Of a stretch of DNA of 64,000 nucleotides, positions 1 to 8,684 are shown in pieces. Source of the DNA: Candidatus Prevotella equi (lineage in GTDB: Bacteria; Bacteroidota; Bacteroidia; Bacteroidales; Bacteroidaceae); assembly GCA_018065145.1 (NCBI GenBank), contig JAGHTW010000054.1, positions 1-64,000 of the forward strand, read 5' to 3'. The position numbers and the translations under genes were made by a program. How positions within the stretch are numbered: position 1 is the first letter of the stretch; each line of letters starts with the position of its first letter. The notes below the pieces were generated by a model. It searched no databases. It was not told the origin of the DNA and was given only the letters and a program-made list of their open reading frames with translations.

Positions 1-201
1 CTAACCTCTGTCTATCGCTCTGTCTCTCGCTATGGCTCTGCCTATGGCTATGCCTAGGCCGACGGCTAGGGCTCAGGCGAGGGCTATGGCTCTGGCGATG
101 GCTATGGCGATGGCTATGGCTCTGGCTCTGGCTCTGGCTATGGCTCTGGCGATGGCTATGGCGATGGCTATGGCTATGGCTCTGGCGATGGCTATGGCAT
201 A
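1..201 (+). repeat. Degenerate 6/12-bp tandem repeat (GGCTMTGGCKMT) encoding Gly-[Tyr/Ser/Asp] dipeptides
   Basis: Runs of ggctatggctctggcgatggc; frame 1 reads GSGEGYGSGDGYGDGYGSGSGSGYG... and continues into the ORF at 223-660. Confidence 0.9.
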
Positions 202-660
202 AAAGAGTTTAATCACCAGAAGGTGTATATAGTTGACGATACACCTACACTCATTGATAGCGTGCATGGCAACTATGCAATAGGCAAGAGACTTAATAGT
301 GACCTCACAACGACACCATGCTACATAGCAAAGGTAGGCGACTTCTTCGCTCATGGCGAAACGCTGAAAGATGCACTCGCTGACGCACAGAAGAAGTATG
401 AGGACAACAAACCTATTGAAGAACGAATAGCAGACTTCAAGAAGCAATATCCATCGCTTGACAGTGTAGCAGAGCACAGTGACTTGTATCATTGGCATAA
501 CAAGCTCACAGGCTCATGCACCTTCGGACGTGTTGCTTTCGCAAGAGACCATGACCTTGACAAGGACAACGGCACAATGACGATTCAGGAGTTCATCAAC
601 CTCACTCGCAATGCCTACGGTGGTGACATCATCAGACAGTTAGAAAAATCATACAAGTAA
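70..660 (+). CDS. Gly-rich repeat protein with conserved C-terminal domain (DUF7666-like), possibly 5'-truncated
   Basis: Frame 1 is open from 70 to 660; C-terminus KVYIVDDTPTLIDSVHGNYAIGKRLNSDLTTTPCYIAKVGDFFAHG resembles a phage/prophage family preceded by YGSG repeats; in-frame TAG at 55 and 67. Confidence 0.6.
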   Translation, partial: GSGEGYGSGDGYGDGYGSGSGSGYGSGDGYGDGYGYGSGDGYGIKEFNHQKVYIVDDTPTLIDSVHGNYAIGKRLNSDLTTTPCYIAKVGDFFAHGETLKDALADAQKKYEDNKPIEERIADFKKQYPSLDSVAEHSDLYHWHNKLTGSCTFGRVAFARDHDLDKDNGTMTIQEFINLTRNAYGGDIIRQLEKSYK

Positions 661-712
661 TACCTTCTCCCCATGTTGGGTTACTGGCATGGGGAGATAA
701 AAAGACAAACGT

Positions 713-892
713 ATGAAACCATTAAGAAGATTACTCTACCTGCTTTTTGCATTATTCGGCTCATGTGTGTTTGCTGCGTCAATAATGTTTTTAGCACCAT
801 TGCAATTTCTGTTTACAGGCAAGACTACATGGATAGATGATATCTGCGATTGGATTGATAATATTGCAAACAAAATAAATCCCGACAAATGA
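713..892 (+). CDS. Small membrane protein (59 aa, below ORF-track cutoff)
   Basis: ATG at 713: MKPLRRLLYLLFALFGSCVFAASIMFLAPLQFLF...; stop overlaps the next ORF. Confidence 0.55.
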   Translation: MKPLRRLLYLLFALFGSCVFAASIMFLAPLQFLFTGKTTWIDDICDWIDNIANKINPDK

Positions 893-1083
893 GTTATATA
901 GTATTTTCAAGGATAAATCCATTCTGTAACAGGGATGTTCATTTCGTTATTGACTGTTCATTAGACTACAAAAGTATGAATATTTATCAACTTTACGACA
1001 ATAGCGTAGATGCAAATTTTAACAGAAAAGCATCAGCAAGAATCGCTATAAAACTTAACTTAAAGAATAAACAAAGATTATGA
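889..1083 (+). CDS. Hypothetical protein
   Basis: ORF in a tightly packed + strand operon with overlapping start/stop. Confidence 0.5.
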   Translation: MSYIVFSRINPFCNRDVHFVIDCSLDYKSMNIYQLYDNSVDANFNRKASARIAIKLNLKNKQRL

Positions 1084-1265
1084 GTACCGAAGATAAAGAA
1101 ATGATATTGGAATGGTTTCAAACCATTCACGACAACCTTGATAAGCATTTTCCTACAAGACTCAATGAGAAACTTGTAGGTCAAAGAGGTATCGAACTTG
1201 ATAGTGTAAATGATGAAATCGCACGTTGTGAAAGATGTATTCAATATATTAAAGAATTTATGTAA
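1080..1265 (+). CDS. Hypothetical protein
   Basis: ATGA overlap with the preceding gene. Confidence 0.55.
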   Translation: MSTEDKEMILEWFQTIHDNLDKHFPTRLNEKLVGQRGIELDSVNDEIARCERCIQYIKEFM

Positions 1266-1639
1266 TGGAAAAATATAAAATATACTGCACAGAAGAGCAG
1301 ACACGCAAGGCTTTTGAACTTGGTGTTCTGATAGAAACGTTGCCACATTCTTTTTCTTTGCCCAAAGAGACTTTAGATAAATGTAAATTTGTTGATATAA
1401 CAAATGCTTATCTGAAAATTCCTACCGCAGAGCAACTCATTGAACGGTTGGAATCTAAAAAAGAAATACACGAGATTGAAATAGCAACTGTCGACGATGA
1501 ATATGGTCAAGGATGGTATTATTGTGTTTTTGATAAAGACATCTGTAATGTTAGATTTGACAGAGATTTTTCTTCTCAAAAGGAAGCAACGCTCGCTGCA
1601 ATAGACGCAGCGTTGGAGTATTTAACGAATAAGAAATAA
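1265..1639 (+). CDS. Hypothetical protein
   Basis: ORF, operon context. Confidence 0.55.
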   Translation: MEKYKIYCTEEQTRKAFELGVLIETLPHSFSLPKETLDKCKFVDITNAYLKIPTAEQLIERLESKKEIHEIEIATVDDEYGQGWYYCVFDKDICNVRFDRDFSSQKEATLAAIDAALEYLTNKK

Positions 1640-1847
1640 CAACTATGGCAAGCATTCAACGGACAAGGCTTTAGCGCATGAACTCAAAACCGATAGTAGG
1701 AGATTATCACATTGCTATCATAGGAACGTCACCCTATGCTACAATGTTAAAACTACCAAGGGTAATTGTTCTGACTACGATGGTTAGTAGGTAACAAGGC
1801 GGTGGGATGCGAGTGGTTAGAGTGCTTGCTTTATTTTGATAACAACT

Positions 1848-2105
1848 ATGGCAAAGACTATTGAAGAAAGAGCAGATGAATTTGCTGAGCGTGAATACAT
1901 CAACGACCAGTACGAGAAAGAACGTATATCATTTGGTTACTATCATGGTGCAATTGAACAGCGGAAGAGAGATATTGAGCTGTTTGGTGAGTGGTTGGAA
2001 GAGCATGTAATGGACTATGTTTCGTATGACCATTTGAATGGTATAGATATAGACTACAGCAATATCACGAAAGGACTGCGTAAAGCACTGGAGGAAGAAC
2101 GATGA
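1848..2105 (+). CDS. Hypothetical protein
   Basis: ORF; internal ATG (MAKTIEERADEF) preferred as start. Confidence 0.55.
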   Translation: MAKTIEERADEFAEREYINDQYEKERISFGYYHGAIEQRKRDIELFGEWLEEHVMDYVSYDHLNGIDIDYSNITKGLRKALEEER

Positions 2106-2428
2106 TTTTATCTGGCATTAAGCAAATATATTTCGGTAACAAACCAATAGTAGAAGCAGAAACTTGCACAATATCCTGTGATACATCGAGTGAGGGTAGC
2201 AAGGATTGGAGCAGTATCGTGCCTATGTCATTTACCGCAACAATAGAGAACCCTATATATCTTCTCGCTTTCAGACTGCGGTATGGTGTCTCCGACTGGC
2301 TTGAATGGCGCGATGGATTATTCAAAAGATTTTGGTATGAATATGTACCAAGACCTGTATGGCAATCCGTAGAAGAAGATATAGCACGATACGAAGAATT
2401 ATATTCAAAGCAAATGAACAATGGATAA
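2102..2428 (+). CDS. Hypothetical protein
   Basis: ATGA overlap with upstream gene. Confidence 0.55.
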   Translation: MILSGIKQIYFGNKPIVEAETCTISCDTSSEGSKDWSSIVPMSFTATIENPIYLLAFRLRYGVSDWLEWRDGLFKRFWYEYVPRPVWQSVEEDIARYEELYSKQMNNG

Positions 2429-4520
2429 ACTACTCAACATAGAAGAAATCAGAAAATGGCATAGTGTGTTCAAGCCTAATGGAGAACTCTTTGAGATACG
2501 CATATTGGGCGATAAGACGTATAGCGGTTATTTCTTCGATATAGAGAAAGCCTTACCGCTTATGAGCCGTTTTGACGTAGGACATAATCAGTTCTACTTT
2601 ACCGTCAACGCAATCAATCCTGCGTGCGCCAGTCGTGCGCAGTTTGAGAGTTTTCAGATAGTCAAGGGTAGTTCCACAAGTGACAACGACATCGTAAGGC
2701 GTAACTGGCTTCCGATAGATATTGATGTAGAGAAACCTGCAAATGTCAGTTCATCAAACGAAGAAAAAGAATATGCACATCAAAAAGCGTTGTCTATCTA
2801 TAAACTGTTGCGTAAGTACGATTTTCCAGAAGCAGTTGTGTGCGACTCGTCTTCGGGCTACCACATGTATTTCCCGATTGATATGCCAAACGATAGTGAC
2901 ACCAAGAAATTGATAGAAACTTTCTATACGGCATTATCGAACATTTTTACCGATGAAAGGGTTAAAATAGATAGAGTGATAGCGAATGCCGCACGTATCA
3001 TGAGATTGTATGGCACATGGGGCAGGAAAGGACGTGACAGCGAAGAAAGACCGCATAGATTGGCAAGAATACTCCTTACACCGAAGGAAAACAAGATTCT
3101 GACAAAAGAGGTTATAATGTCTTTTTCTTCTAAGTTTTCAATGGAGGAAGAAAAGAAACAAGCACCCCGACAGCGCGATTATCGTGGCGGTAACGAAGAC
3201 TTTGACCTCCGAAAGTTCCTCGTAGAGAACGGTATCAAAGTTGCTCGTGAATTACCTTTTGATAACGGCGGTACTAAGTTCGTACTTGAAGAGTGTCCAT
3301 TTAACCCAGAGCATAAAGCCCCAGATAGTGCGATATTCCTCTTCAGTAGCGGTGCAATCAGTTTCAAGTGCCTTCATAACACCTGTGCCGACCACGACTG
3401 GCGCGAGTTAAGACTCATGTTCGACCCTCATGCCTATGACCGCGAAAACAATCAGCAACAATATCAGCAGAGAGGTTATCAGCAACCACTACCACAGAAG
3501 CCAAAGTACCAAATCAAGGAAGAAAATCCAGAGTTGGGTAAGAAGTGGTTTTGTATGTCTGACATCAAGAAGTTAGACCTTTCTGAGATTAAGACCGTCA
3601 AGACAGGCTTTGACGAACTTGACAGAGCAATCGTAGGTCTCGCAGAGGGCGAGGTCTCTATTTTGTCTGGTAGCAACTCTTCGGGTAAGAGTTCTTGGAT
3701 AAACTCTCTCTGTCTGAATATAATCAACCAAGGTGGTAGGTGTGCTCTGTGGAGTGGCGAATTACGTCCAGACATATTGAAGACGTGGATTCAACTCGTA
3801 GCCGCAGGAAAACGCAATCTGAGACCGTCAAAAGTTGAGGGCAAGTATTATGTCCCAACGCCAGTTGCCGAACGCATAGACCAGTGGTTAGATGGCAATC
3901 TGTTTATCTATAACAACGAATATAGTTCCAAGTGGGAGCAGGTCTTTAACGATATGCAGGAGCTGCTTAAAATGGGTGTAGGTCTCTTTGTACTTGACAA
4001 CCTCTTCTCTCTGGACATAGACGTTCTCAGTGGCGACAAGAACAACAAGCAGAAGGAACTCATATTGCAGATATGCCAGTTTGCCAAGAAGAACCACGTC
4101 CATATTATTCTCGTCGCCCACCCCCGAAAGGTTTGTACGTTCCTCCGCAAGAACGATATTAGCGGTAGCTCCGACCTCACGAATGCTGTCGATAACGTCT
4201 TCATTGCCCATCGTGTCAACAATGATTTTATGAAGGGTGGCGCAGACTTCCTTGGTGCGAATACCATTGCGCAGTATGCAGGTTACGGAAACGTCATAGA
4301 GGTAGCCAAGAACCGTATGTACGGCGTTGTAGACCGAATGTTCGGAATGTACTACGAGATAGAGAGCCGACGCTTTCTTAATGCGCAAGAAGAAGACATC
4401 GTGTATAGTTGGGAGGACACGGCACAACAGACCTCTTTCGTAGTGAACAACGAACCTACTGTAAGCGAGGAAGAATACGAGAATGGCGTTGATGCAAATG
4501 GTAATATCGTACCATTTTAG
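2421..4520 (+). CDS. Primase-helicase fusion: N-terminal primase-like region, C-terminal RecA/DnaB-like ATPase
   Basis: Walker A-like GSNSSGKSSW, SILSGSNSSGKSSWINSLCLNI, VLDNLFSLDID, and an N-terminal primase-like segment (WLPIDIDVEKP, SSSGYHMYFPID). Confidence 0.8.
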   Translation: MDKLLNIEEIRKWHSVFKPNGELFEIRILGDKTYSGYFFDIEKALPLMSRFDVGHNQFYFTVNAINPACASRAQFESFQIVKGSSTSDNDIVRRNWLPIDIDVEKPANVSSSNEEKEYAHQKALSIYKLLRKYDFPEAVVCDSSSGYHMYFPIDMPNDSDTKKLIETFYTALSNIFTDERVKIDRVIANAARIMRLYGTWGRKGRDSEERPHRLARILLTPKENKILTKEVIMSFSSKFSMEEEKKQAPRQRDYRGGNEDFDLRKFLVENGIKVARELPFDNGGTKFVLEECPFNPEHKAPDSAIFLFSSGAISFKCLHNTCADHDWRELRLMFDPHAYDRENNQQQYQQRGYQQPLPQKPKYQIKEENPELGKKWFCMSDIKKLDLSEIKTVKTGFDELDRAIVGLAEGEVSILSGSNSSGKSSWINSLCLNIINQGGRCALWSGELRPDILKTWIQLVAAGKRNLRPSKVEGKYYVPTPVAERIDQWLDGNLFIYNNEYSSKWEQVFNDMQELLKMGVGLFVLDNLFSLDIDVLSGDKNNKQKELILQICQFAKKNHVHIILVAHPRKVCTFLRKNDISGSSDLTNAVDNVFIAHRVNNDFMKGGADFLGANTIAQYAGYGNVIEVAKNRMYGVVDRMFGMYYEIESRRFLNAQEEDIVYSWEDTAQQTSFVVNNEPTVSEEEYENGVDANGNIVPF

Positions 4521-4538
4521 CAAAAATATCAAAAAAAA

Positions 4539-4570
4539 TTTGGCAGATTGATAAAAAGTTAATACCTTTG
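4539..4570 (+). promoter_or_regulatory. Bacteroidetes-type promoter TTTG-N20-TACCTTTG
   Basis: TTTG 4539-4542, TACCTTTG 4563-4570; ATG of the next gene at 4576. Confidence 0.65.
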
Positions 4571-4575
4571 TACCC

Positions 4576-5043
4576 ATGATAGAAATTGACGAACTGAAAC
4601 ATAGAGTAGAAGCGCATGGCATGATGTGTGAGAGATATGGCAATATCTGGAATAGTTGCCAGTCTCGCAAGCAGCTTTTTGATATGGCGGCAAGTGTCCA
4701 AGGCAGTGAAACGCTGTGTCGTGCCATTGCTGAAGGTTGGGGGCTTGATGTCGGTTATATCTCTGATAAATTCAGGCACTACATCAACGATAGATACATA
4801 TCGGAGCAGGACGGTTATACGTCAAAATTGTATGCTGATTTCTGTGAGCCAATGATAGCGGACACAACTCTTGTGATTATCATAGGTTGCAACAGTTCTA
4901 TCGAAATCCCCGACAATACAGTCTGCGAGGTCAAACTTGTAAATAGTAGTGTTACGTTTACAGGTGACGGTATCTGTAACGTGAAAACCTATGGGGATTG
5001 TTCTGTTATTTATAAAGACAACGTAAGACACCATGAGTTATAA
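4576..5043 (+). CDS. Hypothetical protein
   Basis: 155-aa ORF directly after a promoter. Confidence 0.6.
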   Translation: MIEIDELKHRVEAHGMMCERYGNIWNSCQSRKQLFDMAASVQGSETLCRAIAEGWGLDVGYISDKFRHYINDRYISEQDGYTSKLYADFCEPMIADTTLVIIIGCNSSIEIPDNTVCEVKLVNSSVTFTGDGICNVKTYGDCSVIYKDNVRHHEL

Positions 5044-5542
5044 CTTCTATATACAGCGATATCCGAAGACGTATTTTGATTCTTCAAAGAATGACTTTGT
5101 TACTGATGATGGTGATAAAGTGCGTTTGGATTTGGAGGAGGTATTCAAATGTAAGTACGTCCGAATGGGGGGTATAAGTGAGAACGGTAAAGCGAAGAAT
5201 ATCTACACCGAGTCTTATGCGGAGACAGAAGAACTCCGTATGCACATACCAAAGGATATTCTCTACGAGAACACCGACCTTGCTCTAACGTTGATATTTC
5301 TGCCAACGTCTTCTTCGGAAGACGACATACAGACAGCCGAACGTAATTTCTTCGATTTTATTTCTGGACGTAAGGTAGAATACGTTGACACCTTTAGAAA
5401 CAGATATGTCACAATGTTGCTCATAAACAAGCCAGAAGTAGTCGGAGAAGTCCTATATGGTGGCAGTAGGTACAGAGAGGTCAAATATACTTTCAAGAAT
5501 ATCTACGGTAGGAGTTTTGCTGAATCACAAATAAAAAAATAG
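5033..5542 (+). CDS. Hypothetical protein
   Basis: 169-aa ORF, operon context. Confidence 0.6.
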   Translation: MSYNFYIQRYPKTYFDSSKNDFVTDDGDKVRLDLEEVFKCKYVRMGGISENGKAKNIYTESYAETEELRMHIPKDILYENTDLALTLIFLPTSSSEDDIQTAERNFFDFISGRKVEYVDTFRNRYVTMLLINKPEVVGEVLYGGSRYREVKYTFKNIYGRSFAESQIKK

Positions 5543-5544
5543 AT

Positions 5545-6114
5545 ATGACACAAAAAACAGAATTGATTTTTTACGTAACACTGATAGTAACTCTAATAGG
5601 ATTGATATGTGGATGTTTATATGCAGGTTATAGGCTTCATGATGTACTCCATCCTTACGAGGAAGTATACACTGACACCGTAGAAGTAGTAACTACAACA
5701 ACAAAGATAGATACGGTTTATCAGTACAGACCTCAATATTGCGCTAAAAAAGTCATAGATACAGTCTACATTCCTTGCAAAGAAGATGTCTGTGAGATAC
5801 CAATGGAACAGGTTGAATACATGGACAGTCTGTATCATTTGTGGATTAGCGGATATAAGCCTACGCTTGATAGCATCAAGATTTGCAAATGGACTGATTA
5901 TGTTGAGCGTATCAGAACCGTCACGAACACCAAGATTGTTCGTGACACAAAGGGGCAAGTGTTTGCTGGAATAGGAGTTCAGAAATATCAGAAATCTTAT
6001 GTTCCAAGTATCAATGTATATTACTCTAAGAAAGACTTTCTTATAGGCGTAACGGCAGGCTTGTTCGATAACAAGCCCATATATGGCGTAAATGTAAATT
6101 ATAAGTTAAGATAA
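5545..6114 (+). CDS. Membrane-anchored hypothetical protein
   Basis: N-terminal TM segment (LIFYVTLIVTLIGLICGCLYAGY). Confidence 0.6.
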   Translation: MTQKTELIFYVTLIVTLIGLICGCLYAGYRLHDVLHPYEEVYTDTVEVVTTTTKIDTVYQYRPQYCAKKVIDTVYIPCKEDVCEIPMEQVEYMDSLYHLWISGYKPTLDSIKICKWTDYVERIRTVTNTKIVRDTKGQVFAGIGVQKYQKSYVPSINVYYSKKDFLIGVTAGLFDNKPIYGVNVNYKLR

Positions 6115-6116
6115 AA

Positions 6117-6695
6117 ATGTTAGAAAAAAACTCACTTGATGAAGTTCTGGGTTACACCAAGTGTACCGAACTTCCAAAACCACTTAAAAAGACCGATGTG
6201 TTTGTGAGGGGCATTGCTCTGGTTCGCAAACTCAACAACCGCGAGTCTTACTGTATCGTGGTTAATGACGGCACTGGCAAACCACTCGTAAAGAAGACCT
6301 TTGGCAGTATTTCTGTTATCAAAGAGGTTCTGGAAATCTATCCCCTTTCCACGCTTGCAGCAAGCGTTGTTCCAGATTTTCGCAAGAAACAGGACGTAAT
6401 AGATTTTCTTGTTCGTTGCGGAGAGAATAGGGAAAACGTTGAGAAGATGTTTGAGAGTGGTGATGCCGACGTTAAGGCTAAGATTAAGAGTCTTGTCTAC
6501 AAGTATTGCATTAACCATCAACTCAGACGTGAACAGCAGGAGGCAAAGTTGAATGCTAAGCCATTACCAGAATCTCCAGCCGCAGTAGAAAACAAAGAAA
6601 CCAAAAACGAAGAAAACAATGAAAGAGAACAAGAAACCAAAGAGCCTACAGGAGAAACTGGAGGAGAAGAAAAAGCAACTGGTAGCGATTTCTAA
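6117..6695 (+). CDS. Hypothetical protein with charged C-terminal tail
   Basis: 192-aa ORF. Confidence 0.55.
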   Translation: MLEKNSLDEVLGYTKCTELPKPLKKTDVFVRGIALVRKLNNRESYCIVVNDGTGKPLVKKTFGSISVIKEVLEIYPLSTLAASVVPDFRKKQDVIDFLVRCGENRENVEKMFESGDADVKAKIKSLVYKYCINHQLRREQQEAKLNAKPLPESPAAVENKETKNEENNEREQETKEPTGETGGEEKATGSDF

Positions 6696-7239
6696 GGATG
6701 CTCACTTTGCTAAGTCGTTAATCGAAGACCTGCTTAGTCTTCAGTCGCAGAAATGTATCGAACCTACGGAACTTCACGTGCCCGTGTCTGATGTCATAGA
6801 CACTCTCGATTTAGACGCGGTGTCGTTTAAGGTCTGCAAGACAGGCATATTATTCCATGCCAAGTCTGGTTATACCGCATGGATTGAACCACGATGTCGG
6901 GCGTTATTCGGCGAACTCTTTGAAATACTTAAAGCCAAGAAAGAACTTCTCGAAAAGTCGCCAGAGGAAATCAAGGAAATGGACGAAGACGAGGTTGATA
7001 TGCGTGAACAGTATTTCAGTGCGTGGGTTCACACACTTGAAATGCCTGTGGCTTCTTCTATCAGTCCTGCGATTTTGTTTACGGTTGCGTCTGCGTTCCT
7101 CAAAGTATTCGGCGAGGAAAGTGAAAGAATGCTTAACCAACCTTTGAAGGAAGAGACGGCAGAAGACCTTATAGCCAATGACGACGCTCAGAAGCAAGAG
7201 GCAGTGCTCGACGCTATGGCAGAGCAACTTAATGAATAG
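6619..7239 (+). CDS. Hypothetical protein
   Basis: 206-aa ORF overlapping the previous one by 77 nt. Confidence 0.5.
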   Translation: MKENKKPKSLQEKLEEKKKQLVAISKDAHFAKSLIEDLLSLQSQKCIEPTELHVPVSDVIDTLDLDAVSFKVCKTGILFHAKSGYTAWIEPRCRALFGELFEILKAKKELLEKSPEEIKEMDEDEVDMREQYFSAWVHTLEMPVASSISPAILFTVASAFLKVFGEESERMLNQPLKEETAEDLIANDDAQKQEAVLDAMAEQLNE

Positions 7240-7314
7240 TCTTCTTTTTGTGTAGTGCATATATAGGGGAGAGACGTGATGTATTTCTCGTCTTTCCCTC
7301 CTTTATTTTGAGAT

Positions 7315-7452
7315 ATGGCAAAGCGAGGAATTAGAATTAGGGCGACGGCAAAACATCGTCCAGTCAAACCGAAATTGAGTAGTGGTAGAGGTGGATTTAA
7401 CACCTTCAAACTCGCACAAATGCAGAGCAAACGAATAAAAAACAATGGATAA
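7315..7452 (+). CDS. Small basic protein (45 aa)
   Basis: ATG 7315: MAKRGIRIRATAKHRPVKPKLSSGRGGFNTFKLAQMQSKRIKNNG; overlaps next start. Confidence 0.5.
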   Translation: MAKRGIRIRATAKHRPVKPKLSSGRGGFNTFKLAQMQSKRIKNNG

Positions 7453-7831
7453 ACTACTATTAAGGCTCACGATAATATACACAGCAATATATTTCTTGGC
7501 TGTATTCGTTTTGGCTTATAACGGTATAGCGTATTTCAACGATTTTTACATAGTGTTATTCGAGATATGCGCTTGTAACATGATGTCCAGTCAAGGCAAG
7601 TATCATTGTAGGTATATGAAATATACCGCTTATGGTGTTACATTTGGAGATACTATAACCAGACTTGATAACTGTTACGATTGGCTTCCAATAGAAATGT
7701 TACTTTTATTGGTTACTTCAGTAGTATCATTAGGGGTTGCAACATCTTTTACGCTTGCACTCCGACACTTCTATAAAGTCAAACAATTAAAACGCAGAAA
7801 AGATGAACTTCACAGAGGAAGAACAGAGTAA
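7445..7831 (+). CDS. Membrane protein
   Basis: Multiple hydrophobic segments. Confidence 0.55.
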   Translation: MDKLLLRLTIIYTAIYFLAVFVLAYNGIAYFNDFYIVLFEICACNMMSSQGKYHCRYMKYTAYGVTFGDTITRLDNCYDWLPIEMLLLLVTSVVSLGVATSFTLALRHFYKVKQLKRRKDELHRGRTE

Positions 7832-8183
7832 ATTAGACCGACTGCCTTTGGTTTTCAAGTTGGCAATCAACGCCTTGCTCGACGCAGTTAGACGTATATT
7901 GGACGGCGATTGTAACGAAAACGCGATAACCGACACAATGGCAACACTTAATAACAACTCACAGGGTAGGTACGCCGACGAAGACCTTGTCAACTACGAG
8001 GAAGCCGCAAGAATACTTGGTATAAGTGCTACCAATAGAATGAAGTTGAAGCTGTTGCTCGACATGAATAATATCGAACAAGTTACACTTCACAACCAGA
8101 AAGTAGGCTTCAAAAGGTCTGAAATTATGGCTCTGAGGTCAAAAATGTACGATAAACGTAAGAAAAAGCGTAAAAAACTTTGA
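7803..8183 (+). CDS. Putative DNA-binding (HTH/MerR-like) protein
   Basis: DLVNYEEAARILGISATNRMKLKLLLDMNNIEQVTLHNQKVGFKRSEIMAL resembles an excisionase/HTH motif. Confidence 0.45.
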   Translation: MNFTEEEQSKLDRLPLVFKLAINALLDAVRRILDGDCNENAITDTMATLNNNSQGRYADEDLVNYEEAARILGISATNRMKLKLLLDMNNIEQVTLHNQKVGFKRSEIMALRSKMYDKRKKKRKKL

Positions 8184-8209
8184 TAATCAAAAGATTTTGA
8201 TTATATTTG
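8179..8209 (+). promoter_or_regulatory. Promoter TTTG-N19-TATATTTG with a 10-bp inverted repeat in the spacer
   Basis: TTTG 8179-8182; ATAATCAAAA-GA-TTTTGATTAT 8183-8204; TATATTTG 8202-8209. Confidence 0.6.
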
Positions 8210-8230
8210 CAACCAAAATACATTACAGCA

Positions 8231-8518
8231 ATGAAAGAACTCGAATTTACAAAAGACAAAAAAAGAAACGTCTGGGTTGCTACTGCTGAAGTAGCAGCTG
8301 ATTTCGGTATTAAGGTAAAACGAACAATACCAAGTAGGCTTGTTATTAGTGTGTCAATGACCGAACCAGAAGACGAGGACGACTACGACGCTGCTTGGGA
8401 CAAAACTGAACCAGCAGTGTTCAGCCATGATTTTGACTCAAAGGTCTACCCTAAGTATCTCAAAATCGAAAGTTACTCTGAGGTCGTCAAAGGTTTCATT
8501 AAAGAAGTGGAGGATTAA
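8231..8518 (+). CDS. Hypothetical protein
   Basis: ORF with ATG at 8231, upstream of the DGR target. Confidence 0.5.
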   Translation: MKELEFTKDKKRNVWVATAEVAADFGIKVKRTIPSRLVISVSMTEPEDEDDYDAAWDKTEPAVFSHDFDSKVYPKYLKIESYSEVVKGFIKEVED

Positions 8519-8520
8519 CA

Positions 8521-8679
8521 ATGCTGCAAAGTCCGTTAAATTACAGTCCGCTAAATTGGTCTCACCTTGACTACGACAGTGAATTTAGCGGAAACATAGA
8601 TACCACAGGCGGCGATGAAATAGAATGGTTTACACTCGACCAGAGCCGACTTGATAGCGACGCAAAACTTAAATTGTAA
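8521..8679 (+). CDS. Small hypothetical protein (52 aa)
   Basis: ATG 8521: MLQSPLNYSPLNWSHLDYDSEFSGNIDTTGG... Confidence 0.4.
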   Translation: MLQSPLNYSPLNWSHLDYDSEFSGNIDTTGGDEIEWFTLDQSRLDSDAKLKL

Positions 8680-8684
8680 CTTAT

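Noticed and set aside
55-69. In-frame TAG codons suggesting TAG-to-amino-acid recoding
   Set aside because: TAG is used as a normal terminator elsewhere (e.g. end of the primase-helicase gene at 4520) and long ORFs show no consistent internal TAGs
73-498. Minus-strand ORF encoding AIAIARAIA...
   Set aside because: Antisense reading of the tandem repeat and of the + strand coding region
1640-1847. ORF-poor gap as possible ncRNA
   Set aside because: Short, contains a possible 38-aa ORF (MNSKPIVGDYHIAIIG...), no strong promoter or hairpins seen
3888-4727. 279-aa minus ORF
   Set aside because: Shadow ORF antisense to the well-supported primase-helicase gene; no recognisable domain
6619-6695. 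77-nt out-of-frame overlap as possible programmed frameshift
   Set aside because: No clear slippery heptamer and the second ORF has its own ATG; overlap lies in a low-complexity Lys/Glu tail
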